From Methylomonas methanica MC09 (GTDB lineage Bacteria; Pseudomonadota; Gammaproteobacteria; Methylococcales; Methylomonadaceae), in NCBI RefSeq assembly GCF_000214665.1, contig NC_015572.1, positions 2,108,001 through 2,172,000 of the forward strand: a DNA stretch of 64,000 bases. Direction: 5' to 3'. Made by a program: the position numbers and the translations under genes. The notes under the pieces are model-generated. The model saw nothing but the letters and a program-made list of their open reading frames with translations, searched no databases and was not told where the DNA came from. How positions within the stretch are numbered: position 1 is the stretch's first letter; each line of letters starts with the position of its first letter. Below are positions 17,024 through 24,482 of this stretch, piece by piece.

Positions 17024-17939
17024 CTTGTTTCAGGCTCTTGAGCTCTCGGATAAACGGTCTCGGTTCGACGCCGGACAGTAATTTTTTGCGCCAGTATTTG
17101 GGTGAGTCGGCACCTTCTTTCCACAACATGACGGCCTGTATCGTTTTTCTGCAAATATCGACTGTAGTATGAGCGGGAATGGCCGGATCGCTGATTCTGT
17201 TAACGTCAATCGCTCTTAGAAGCCCGTCGACTGGATCTTCGAGGCCGTCTCGGGTTTCTCCTTTACCATCATTCAAGCGCGATAAAAAATCCTTAACATC
17301 TTTGTTGATGCCTAACATCAGTAAGGCGGCGCCCAGCACTCCGGAAACAAAAATTTCGGATTTGGGATTTAGGCTATCAATCAGACGTAATTCTTCGCTG
17401 AATAACTTAATGGCTTTTGGGGTATTAATATCTTCTTTTTCCCACATGAATCGTTTGTCTTGTAGCGAACGGGGTTTTCCTCTGAGGGCAAGATTCAAAG
17501 CATCCAGAATAAAGCCGCCCTTTAAGCGCTCGGAGGTAAACGCCAGGCCTAATTCGGCATAAATACGCTTCACGGTTTCGTTGGGTGGCAGGTCTGTCAG
17601 GCAGCTATTTTGTGCTTCGGTATTCAGTGCCAGGAAATCCTGCTCCGACAAATCAATGACCTGGGCGATCAAGTATTCAGGCGGTGGTGGGTTGCCGGAT
17701 AGCCAGGCTTCTTTTCGTTGTTTGCCCGTCAATTTGTAAAGGCTGTCGCCTACCTTTAGGACGACGACCAGCATCGAGAAAGCGGACAGACTGCCGGCAT
17801 GTTTAAGCGTAAGAGCGGTGTTTTCTGTCTGAAAGTCCGCAAGAGAAAACAAGAGGGGTTCTTTGACGGTCAACCATTCTTCAAAGGAAAGGCGTATCAA
17901 AGAAAAGCCCATCGCTGTATCAGTGTGCAATAAGTTCAT
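17001..17939 (-). CDS. Uncharacterised protein, possible ParB/sulfiredoxin-like N-terminal fold
   Basis: 312 residues, no membrane segment or signal peptide. Residues about 50-100 (VVVLKVGDSLYKLTGKQRKEAW) resemble the ParB/Srx strand-helix pattern in which a GxxR box binds a nucleotide, here reading GKQRKEAW. The rest is helical and not recognised. It heads the operon with the binding protein and kinase and is divergent from parA across a 229-base AT-rich gap containing a large palindrome. A role in partition or in regulation of the element are both possible; I cannot choose between them. Confidence 0.4.
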   Translation of the reverse strand: MNLLHTDTAMGFSLIRLSFEEWLTVKEPLLFSLADFQTENTALTLKHAGSLSAFSMLVVVLKVGDSLYKLTGKQRKEAWLSGNPPPPEYLIAQVIDLSEQDFLALNTEAQNSCLTDLPPNETVKRIYAELGLAFTSERLKGGFILDALNLALRGKPRSLQDKRFMWEKEDINTPKAIKLFSEELRLIDSLNPKSEIFVSGVLGAALLMLGINKDVKDFLSRLNDGKGETRDGLEDPVDGLLRAIDVNRISDPAIPAHTTVDICRKTIQAVMLWKEGADSPKYWRKKLLSGVEPRPFIRELKSLKQVDDCKDL

Positions 17940-17997
17940 TAAACGTAAATTATTACTTTTTTATATATAATTAAGTCAATGATAAACCAATAAAATC

Positions 17998-18033
17998 CTT
18001 ATGATTATTTTTTATGAAAAAAATTATCATAAG
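17998..18033. promoter_or_regulatory. 36-base imperfect palindrome between orf312 and parA
   Basis: CTTATGAT at 17998-18005 mirrors ATCATAAG at 18026-18033, and the inner bases (TATTTTTT facing AAAAAAAT) extend the symmetry. It sits in the AT-rich gap between divergent genes, 136 bases before parA, where an operator or a ParB/partition site would be expected. Confidence 0.5.
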
Positions 18034-18168
18034 TTTATACTTTTAAATTAGGGTAAGCGATGGTATTTTAGCGTCAAGTACCGCGCGACAGCAATGACGT
18101 GTCATAGGCTAGTAAACTGCATGAACGCGTCCATCCGGAAAGCCTGTCGATGCCGAAATGGTTGAGTC

Positions 18169-19002
18169 ATGATTAAAATTACGATAGTCAGTACAAAGGG
18201 TGGTGTTGGCAAAACCACACTGACGGCCAATCTGGGCGGCATATTGGCCGACTTTGGCTATCGTGTGCTTTTGATCGACGCCGATCCTCAGCCCACTCTG
18301 TCTAGTTATTACCGGATCCGGCAACGTGCCGAACATGGCTTACAGCATTTTCTGGTTAACGCCGCCGTCGATACCGTCATCAGCCATACCAGTATCGATA
18401 ATCTCGACATCATTCTGTCCGATGATCCACAGGGCAAGTTGCGGGACTGGATTCGCGACACGGTCGATGGCCGCGTCCGGCTTAAATACAGTTTGATGCA
18501 GTTGGAAGCGCGTTACGATTTTGTGTTGATCGATACCCAAGGTGCGGTAGGGCCGCTACAAGATACTGCGGTAGCTGCTGCCGATTTCATGTTGTCGCCC
18601 ATCCCGCCGGAAATCTTATCTGCCCGGGAATTCGTGCGGGGTACGGTGGCAATGATTCAACGCCTGGAACCCATGGCCCGATTGGGTGCGCCCATCGGGC
18701 CTTTACGCGGCGTTATTTACCGGCAGGATAGGACTATCGATGCCCGGAATATTGCCGAAGAATTACGCAAAGCCGCCTTTTTGCCCAGCAAAGGTGCGAT
18801 TTCGATTTTAAATACCGTGATCCCCAATGCGGTTGCTTATCGAGAGGCGGCTACGCATAAAATGCCGGTGCACCGGTTTGAACCGAAGCGCAAAGGTAAA
18901 GGCATGAGTGCGTTAGAGACCATGAAAGCGCTGGCTCGGGAACTCATTCCGAACTTACCCGATCTGGACTTATCGGTACTTGAGCAAGAGATCCTGTCAT
19001 GA
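18169..19002 (+). CDS. parA: ParA family ATPase of an integrative conjugative element
   Basis: 277-residue deviant Walker A ATPase: KGGVGKTTLTANLGG (residues 10-24), DADPQPTLSSYY, VLIDTQGAVGPLQD. This family partitions plasmids and stabilises ICEs while excised. It overlaps parB by 4 bases and heads a set (parA, parB, DUF2857, STY4528, TIGR03761, DUF3158) conserved in PFGI-1/SPI-7-type elements. Confidence 0.92.
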   Translation: MIKITIVSTKGGVGKTTLTANLGGILADFGYRVLLIDADPQPTLSSYYRIRQRAEHGLQHFLVNAAVDTVISHTSIDNLDIILSDDPQGKLRDWIRDTVDGRVRLKYSLMQLEARYDFVLIDTQGAVGPLQDTAVAAADFMLSPIPPEILSAREFVRGTVAMIQRLEPMARLGAPIGPLRGVIYRQDRTIDARNIAEELRKAAFLPSKGAISILNTVIPNAVAYREAATHKMPVHRFEPKRKGKGMSALETMKALARELIPNLPDLDLSVLEQEILS

Positions 19003-20510
19003 CGACACGAATCAAGCGGCCGAATCAGGATCAGCTCAAGGATTTATTGTTGGAAGGCCATTTTAAATCGGATACCGACCAAGCCGACCTCGCTGCTAGC
19101 GATCCGATCATGCCCGCACAACTCTTGTTAACACTGGCGCAAATCAAAACCTACGACCACAATCCCAGACGGGAAAGAAATCCGGCCTATGACGACATCA
19201 AAGCCTCGATACGCGAACAGCGCGGCTTGAACAACCCTTTCACGGTTACGCTGCGTCCGGGTGAAGAACGCTATATGATTCAGTCGGGAGGCAATACCCG
19301 CTTGGCCATCCTGAATGAACTGTATGCCGAGACCGGCGATGAGGCTTTCAATACCGTTCATTGCTTATATGTGCCTTGGCAATCGGAAGCCGCCGTTCTC
19401 TCCGCCCACCTGATCGAAAACGAATTGCGCGGGGAGATGTCCTTGATTGATAAAGCCTATGCCGTCAGGGAGTTACAACACCAGCTGGAGACCGAATTCC
19501 GTGAATCTTTTTCCCGCACCGAATTTTGCAAACGGATTAAGGCCTTGGGTTACAGCCTGTCCCGACGTCATTTAATTCGCTTCGAGTATGCCCTGGAACT
19601 GGACCAGTTGATTCCGAATACGCTGCGTAACGGTCTGGGTGCCAATCGGATCGATGTCATCAAAAACACCGAAAAGGCCTATAAGCGAGTCTGCCAGGAT
19701 AAATCCGAGCAATTTGCCGCCTTGTTTGCGCATACGCTGTCGAGCTTTGACGATGAACAGTGGGATTTTGATGCGGTCCGCCGCGAATTGGATAAACAAC
19801 TGGCGCCGATATTGAACATAAGCGCTAATCGTCTGCGTTTAGAAATCGATGCTTTGCTATTTAACCAATCAGCGATTGATGATGACTGGCCGGATGATCC
19901 AGGGCGACTTTCTGCTGACGTTAGTGCCAAATCACCCGCGCACACTCATAACCAGGATGAATCTGCTCGCGACATTCCACAAACTGATTATCAACAACTG
20001 CAGATTCCGGGCGCCCCCCGGCAACACCATCCCAGTTCAGTTGCGAGCAACCAGTTAAAACAGCCAGCCAATATCCAAGCACTCTATGAGCAAACCTATG
20101 GTTTGGCCAAACGGATTGCTGCATCGATTCAACTCGAAGCCAGTGTGTTGCCCATCAGTCAGGGGTTGGGCTTTATCGTCGAAAAACCGGCGGCGGCCTT
20201 CACCGCGCATGATACTTGGGGAATATGGTGGCTGTTGCTGGGGATTTCCGAACAAATCGTCAGTCCGGAGCGCTTCCCGTTTTGGCAACAGACGGCGTTG
20301 TATCAGCTTTATCAGCTTGAAGATGCGGATCAACTGCAACGGCTGGTAGGCCCTGCACCCAGTTTGTCCCACTACCCTCACGAAGTGTTACAGAATGTGG
20401 ATATCGTCAACGATCCGGTGTTTGCCGATATCTGTCAATTAATCGAAACCTGTCGCCTGATTCGGCAACAATTTTCCAGTACACAGCTTTGGCCCGCCGG
20501 GCCTTCCTAG
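18999..20510 (+). CDS. parB: ParB family protein of PFGI-1 type elements
   Basis: 503 residues. The ParB N-terminal domain holds DHNPRRERNPAYDDIKASI, QSGGNTRLAIL in the GERR-like position and HLIENELRGEMSLIDKAYAV (the central HTH region). The C-terminal half is long and specific to the ICE-type ParB group. Partner of ParA for segregation of the excised element. Start overlaps the parA stop by 4 bases; the DUF2857 gene follows directly. Confidence 0.88.
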   Translation: MTTRIKRPNQDQLKDLLLEGHFKSDTDQADLAASDPIMPAQLLLTLAQIKTYDHNPRRERNPAYDDIKASIREQRGLNNPFTVTLRPGEERYMIQSGGNTRLAILNELYAETGDEAFNTVHCLYVPWQSEAAVLSAHLIENELRGEMSLIDKAYAVRELQHQLETEFRESFSRTEFCKRIKALGYSLSRRHLIRFEYALELDQLIPNTLRNGLGANRIDVIKNTEKAYKRVCQDKSEQFAALFAHTLSSFDDEQWDFDAVRRELDKQLAPILNISANRLRLEIDALLFNQSAIDDDWPDDPGRLSADVSAKSPAHTHNQDESARDIPQTDYQQLQIPGAPRQHHPSSVASNQLKQPANIQALYEQTYGLAKRIAASIQLEASVLPISQGLGFIVEKPAAAFTAHDTWGIWWLLLGISEQIVSPERFPFWQQTALYQLYQLEDADQLQRLVGPAPSLSHYPHEVLQNVDIVNDPVFADICQLIETCRLIRQQFSSTQLWPAGPS

Positions 20511-20523
20511 CATGGAGGTGACC

Positions 20524-21081
20524 ATGAATTATCAAACCGAATTTGCCCTGCACACCTTGATGTATGTGTCGCGCATGGCGGCGGAAGGCGATTTTGACAC
20601 GCCTCATCAACTAGGACTGCGTAATGATCAAATCGAGAAGATTTTGGCTTTGAGTACCCAGGAAATTCATGAAATGGCCATGACGACCAAGGCCCGCTAT
20701 ATGCGCATCCTGTTTGACGCCGATGCGCTGGATACCGCCATGATGGTCTGTGGCCGGCGTATCCGGCAGCGCGAATTAATTATTCAATTGTTAACTGCCG
20801 GTGCTTCATTACCGGTCATGCGCACACTGTTTGGTTTAACCAGTGCCGATACTGCGAGTTATCGTAAATATTTGAATCTGCCCAAAGCCGATGGCAGGCC
20901 TTTCATTCCCTCGGAAGCCGAACAAGTCAAAATATGGGAGCTCTGGAAAGCCACTGACCAGGAACCGATCGGTATTGCCGAACGCTTGCTGCATGTGCAT
21001 CGAGAGACGCAGATCAAAATCAGCGCCATCTGGCCGTTGATTCAGACCTGGTTTGCCAGTGATCTCGATGGTCGCTGTTAA
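20524..21081 (+). CDS. DUF2857 family protein of ICE
   Basis: 185 residues from ATG 20524, selected because GGAGGTG precedes it; an upstream ATG at 20512 is within that ribosome-binding site. No catalytic motif is visible. Family members occur at this position between parB and the STY4528 replication gene in PFGI-1/SPI-7-like elements, and the stretch ALDTAMMVCGRRIRQRELI looks DNA-binding and resembles FlhC-like regulators. It probably has a regulatory role in ICE maintenance (inference). Confidence 0.75.
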   Translation: MNYQTEFALHTLMYVSRMAAEGDFDTPHQLGLRNDQIEKILALSTQEIHEMAMTTKARYMRILFDADALDTAMMVCGRRIRQRELIIQLLTAGASLPVMRTLFGLTSADTASYRKYLNLPKADGRPFIPSEAEQVKIWELWKATDQEPIGIAERLLHVHRETQIKISAIWPLIQTWFASDLDGRC

Positions 21082-21117
21082 CCGGTACCGATTGGATACA
21101 AAGCAAAATTAATAGCG

Positions 21118-22467
21118 ATGACAGTCCCGGCTATGACGTCTATCTCGGACTCAGTCCTGCAACTTGCTCAGCAGATTGCCAAAGAAATTGCTCAGTTAAA
21201 AATCGGGAGTTCTCCGCAAGGTAAAAGCCATGACTCACTGCTTTATATCGGTCAATGGCAGGATGCCATTCCTCGTGCTATTTGGTGCGATCGTCATTTG
21301 GAGGCGATTGATGTGCGTTGTTGGGGACTCATCCGAACGCAGGCCATGACTGGCTCGGCGGTGATCCTGTCATTGCACCGCTTGTTGCAAAGTCAATTAG
21401 GTGTTTCAAAACCCACCGCCTCGAAAGTATTGTACGTGCTACGGCTAACCCGTTGGATATCCTTGTGCTCGGAGCTGCGCAATGAAGCCGGTCAATTCAA
21501 AGGCCACATCTATGCCGTCCATGACAGTCCGTTGGCGGTTACCGATGCCCTCTATCTGGATCCGCATTATCTCGCCTTCGTCGAGCAGCAATGCCAGCAT
21601 CAGCATTCGCAAATCCGGCGTCTTTCGAAAAACCTCTGGCAATCGATCCATCATTCGATAACTAACCGAGCGGGATTTTTTATTGATGAGGATGCAGGGC
21701 AGGGCATCGTGAACGATTTCTTTCGGCAGGTAAATGGGCAAAATCGGAATCAGAGCTTTACCCCTTTGCACCGGGTTAATGTATTTAATCTGGTGCAAGA
21801 CCCGGATAAAAAACTTAACCCGGTGCCAAAAAGCCAGGTTAAAAAAGTGAACCAGGCTGAAAGCGACCAAGTTAATATTTTTAATCCGGCGTTGAATCAA
21901 GAAGAAAGCAATGAAAAACAATCGGTTAGCGATGGAGTTAATTATTTTGACCGCAGGCTACCTATAACTACTACATGTAGTAGTTTAAATAAAACAACTA
22001 CTACTACCACTGATTCAGCAATACCGACAAAAAACTTAACCGCACAGGCTTGCGACTCGCTGGCCTATCCACCGGACTTCAATGCCAGCGAACGAGAGCT
22101 TGCCAAGCGTTACCTGCAACAAGTCGCGCCTGAGTTACAGCAGATGATACTGGATGAAACCGCGGCGCAAATACAAGCCAAGCGTACCAGCAACAAGCCG
22201 ATACGAAACCCGGTCGCCTATCTGGCTTGGTTATGCCACGAACAAGCCAAAGGCAACCCCGTGTTGACCAGTTTGAGTGTCCGTTACCGGCACAATCGCG
22301 AACGCAAACGACAAACGGAGCAGCAGGTTTGGCAGAAGCAGCAAGAACTTGCTGCCCAGAGTGAATCGACAACTAGCACTTCGACCCGGCCGTCCGGCAA
22401 AGCAGGCCAAGAAAAACTGACCCAGCAACTCAGAGAGGCGCTCAACAACACGCGTAAACACAATTAA
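21118..22467 (+). CDS. STY4528-type pathogenicity-island / ICE replication protein
   Basis: 449 residues. The N-terminal half contains a winged-helix-like segment (VILSLHRLLQSQLGVSKPTASKVLYVLRLTRW), consistent with an initiator or auxiliary replication protein. The middle is low-complexity and repeats (F/Y)NL/NP blocks; the end is a charged coiled coil (YRHNRERKRQTEQQVWQKQQ). Name and position are by family recognition: in PFGI-1/SPI-7 elements this gene follows DUF2857 and precedes TIGR03761. Immediately downstream lies a duplicated GC-rich hairpin block that could be an origin. ACTACTACATGTAGTAGT near 21968 is a small perfect palindrome inside the gene. Confidence 0.75.
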   Translation: MTVPAMTSISDSVLQLAQQIAKEIAQLKIGSSPQGKSHDSLLYIGQWQDAIPRAIWCDRHLEAIDVRCWGLIRTQAMTGSAVILSLHRLLQSQLGVSKPTASKVLYVLRLTRWISLCSELRNEAGQFKGHIYAVHDSPLAVTDALYLDPHYLAFVEQQCQHQHSQIRRLSKNLWQSIHHSITNRAGFFIDEDAGQGIVNDFFRQVNGQNRNQSFTPLHRVNVFNLVQDPDKKLNPVPKSQVKKVNQAESDQVNIFNPALNQEESNEKQSVSDGVNYFDRRLPITTTCSSLNKTTTTTTDSAIPTKNLTAQACDSLAYPPDFNASERELAKRYLQQVAPELQQMILDETAAQIQAKRTSNKPIRNPVAYLAWLCHEQAKGNPVLTSLSVRYRHNRERKRQTEQQVWQKQQELAAQSESTTSTSTRPSGKAGQEKLTQQLREALNNTRKHN

Positions 22468-22529
22468 TCCCCTTGTGCGGGGCGCACACCCCCAGCAATG
22501 TGAATTCGGTCTGTGTATGTCGTACAGCC
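22467..22529. repeat. GC-rich hairpin repeat, copy 1, after the replication gene
   Basis: About 63 bases: GTGCGGGGCGCAC hairpin, then a conserved AGCAATGTGAA segment, then a second hairpin around CTGTGTATGTCGTACAG. It is repeated 170 bases further on. Confidence 0.65.
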
Positions 22530-22636
22530 CGCCATGAAAGAGAGGATTGAACGATGAAACATGACGGGCAAGGCGTTCAGAAAAACCTGCGAGATGAAAG
22601 TTGTCAGGATGTCCAACGAGGAACATCGCTGTGCTT

Positions 22637-22701
22637 ATCCCCCCCTGTGCGGGGCGCACACCCATCAACAATGTGAAAATGCCCTGTGCATGTCGCACAG
22701 G
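22637..22701. repeat. GC-rich hairpin repeat, copy 2, ahead of TIGR03761
   Basis: Second copy with the same order: CTGTGCGGGGCGCACACCC, CAACAATGTGAA, CTGTGCATGTCGCACAG. Arm changes in the last hairpin relative to copy 1 keep the pairing, which suggests selection for structure. A 40-codon ORF (22554-22676) between and across the copies is not convincing as a gene. Confidence 0.65.
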
Positions 22702-22729
22702 CTTAAATCAAATTTAGGAGGCGCGAATC

Positions 22730-23617
22730 ATGAATGCTCTTTTGGATCAAGAATCGTCACAAACGGCAGCGTCCCAACCCGTTCGAACTATCATAGAACA
22801 GCCGGGAGACTTGCGCAGTGAAACCCGGATGACGATACAAACCCGGCAAGCTCAAAAGTTAGTGGTTGGCCGAAAGAGCGCCGATCACATTGAGCCCATC
22901 ATCGGCTTACTGGATTTTGGTCGGCGCATGAAGTTAATCTGGCTGTCCGCCGAAGCCGATGACCCCTTTGCCGATTGGTTTTTAGTCAAGATCGAGCAGT
23001 CCCTGACGGAGAGTCAGGCCATGATTCAGGCCAAGACCGACTGGCTGAATGCCCGCCTTGGAGAGATTCGGGGCTTTGAAATTCAGGTGGCGCAGTCATT
23101 ACAACCCTTGCAGGTGCCGATCTATTTCCAGAACCCGTACGGTTATATGGGGGCTTATTTGATTGCCGATTACGATGCCTTAGCAAGCAGTGTGTTTACC
23201 GCAAGGCACATTGCGCTGATTGATCGTGCGGTCGCAGAGCAACTGTTGCAAGTTACCGGCAAAGCGATTCGCCGCACCTTTAATCTGGCCGGTCAATGGA
23301 AGTTCACCGGCGTGACGCGGGAGGATGTTCTGGCCCAAACCTCCAATGCACTAAGAGCAAGCGGTTTATTGGGCGTCTGTCCGGAGCCTATTCTATCCAA
23401 AACCCAACGGGCCAAGATTTCGCCGCTGATTAGGGAAAAGCCTAAAAGTCAGGCCAACTTCGATGTCAAAAAAACGAATGGCGGCGGCATCAAAACCGGT
23501 GGGGATAGTGGGCTTGAGGCAGCAGGAACGGGGGGTGAGGAGCCTTTGATCCCGGCAGCGGAATATCAAGCGAGCTCGGTTCTTGATAACGGCCCGACCG
23601 ACAGCCAAGTAGGGTAG
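22730..23617 (+). CDS. TIGR03761 family integrating conjugative element protein (PFL_4669 type)
   Basis: 295 residues, good ribosome-binding site (AGGAGGCG) before ATG 22730. The core (LVVGRKSADHIEPIIGLLDF, IRGFEIQVAQSLQPLQVPIYF, NPYGYMGAYLIADYDALASSVFTARHI) matches the ICE protein family named TIGR03761, always found with STY4528 and DUF3158 genes. The C-terminal 70 residues are low-complexity and Gly-rich. Biochemical function is not established in the family; single-strand binding or replication support has been suggested by position only. Confidence 0.82.
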   Translation: MNALLDQESSQTAASQPVRTIIEQPGDLRSETRMTIQTRQAQKLVVGRKSADHIEPIIGLLDFGRRMKLIWLSAEADDPFADWFLVKIEQSLTESQAMIQAKTDWLNARLGEIRGFEIQVAQSLQPLQVPIYFQNPYGYMGAYLIADYDALASSVFTARHIALIDRAVAEQLLQVTGKAIRRTFNLAGQWKFTGVTREDVLAQTSNALRASGLLGVCPEPILSKTQRAKISPLIREKPKSQANFDVKKTNGGGIKTGGDSGLEAAGTGGEEPLIPAAEYQASSVLDNGPTDSQVG

Positions 23618-23631
23618 CTAATGGCGCTTAC

Positions 23632-23649
23632 AAAAGGTTTTAACCTTTT
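23632..23649. promoter_or_regulatory. 18-base perfect palindrome ahead of the DUF3158 gene
   Basis: AAAAGGTT-TT-AACCTTTT lies in the 90-base gap between the TIGR03761 and DUF3158 genes. It could be an attenuating hairpin or an operator; followed by a purine-rich GGGGAGGAGGG tract. Confidence 0.4.
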
Positions 23650-23707
23650 AAGGGTAAGGGGAGGAGGGTTCCTTTTATTCGGGTGCTGAAATCGGAAAAC
23701 GTGAACC

Positions 23708-24142
23708 ATGTTAGTTGAGTTCGATAAGCACATCGCTGCCTGGTTGCCGTTTTCTACGCGACAGGGTGTCTGGCGCAGACTCGAGGTACTTGAAGCCGAA
23801 AATCTTCATGTGGTCAGATTGATGAACGATTGTGCAAAAGCTTTCAGGCAAGCGGTTTCGGAACCGCGGGAACTTTATCTCAACGTGCAACAGGTTCGAT
23901 CATTGACGGTGTATATCCGGTGGCGTCGCCGGGGTGTTCGCGGCAAGCAAGCCTATTGCTTGCTGAGTAGCCCCGAAGGTCAGGCGTTTTTGGTGCGCCA
24001 GTCAGCAGAGGTACGGCAATGTTACCGGTGCTTTAACGACTGGGCGCTGGCATTGAATCTAGCCCATTCATTGCGTTTGAATGAAATCAGGCGATTAAAA
24101 AAATATCTCAAGGATTTGAGTGATTCGGATTGCTGCGTCTGA
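23708..24142 (+). CDS. DUF3158 family ICE protein
   Basis: 144 residues, basic, no membrane segment. In PFGI-1-like elements DUF3158 sits directly after TIGR03761 and is followed by ssb and topB. Here the conserved order stops: no single-strand-binding protein, topoisomerase III or transfer genes follow. This marks the point where the element has been broken or replaced. Recognition rests on position and on the family pattern around YLNVQQVRSLTVYIRWRRRG. Confidence 0.7.
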   Translation: MLVEFDKHIAAWLPFSTRQGVWRRLEVLEAENLHVVRLMNDCAKAFRQAVSEPRELYLNVQQVRSLTVYIRWRRRGVRGKQAYCLLSSPEGQAFLVRQSAEVRQCYRCFNDWALALNLAHSLRLNEIRRLKKYLKDLSDSDCCV

Positions 24143-24414
24143 TTGTGGATTTCGATGAAAATCAGCTCAACGGTTTCTTTTTGAACCTTGCCAGTTTCTG
24201 AAAGTTTTGAATCGACCAACACCCCGACCGTCGGAGCAGTTATCCAATTTCAGCCGTTCAGGAAGCCGGGAACTCAGTCGAATGTCAGGCAATCGGCAGG
24301 CAGATTGAAATTATGACTGTGTCACTACGGCCAATTTCAGCCGGTCGCGACTGGCCGCTTTATGGCGATCAAAATCGCAGAATGAAGTCCAGCGAGAGAG
24401 ATGTTTCAAAAATA

Positions 24415-24466
24415 TTGACATAAAGCCGGTACACATATAATGTGTTTGATAAATATAAAACACATT
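24415..24466 (+). promoter_or_regulatory. Promoter with overlapping palindromic operator for the HTH-nuclease-NTPase gene
   Basis: TTGACA (24415-24420) and TATAAT (24436-24441) are separated by 15 bases. A perfect inverted repeat AATGTGTTT (24439-24447) / AAACACATT (24458-24466) with a 10-base spacer overlaps the -10 box and start region, 17 bases before the ATG. The gene it controls begins with an Xre-type HTH, so self-repression is likely. The preceding 270 bases (24143-24414) hold no gene that I can support. Confidence 0.7.
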
Positions 24467-24482
24467 TTTTGAGTATGGCTCT

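Noticed and set aside
22554..22676. 40-codon ORF between the two hairpin repeats
   Set aside because: Its second half is made of the repeat itself and the composition is not protein-like.
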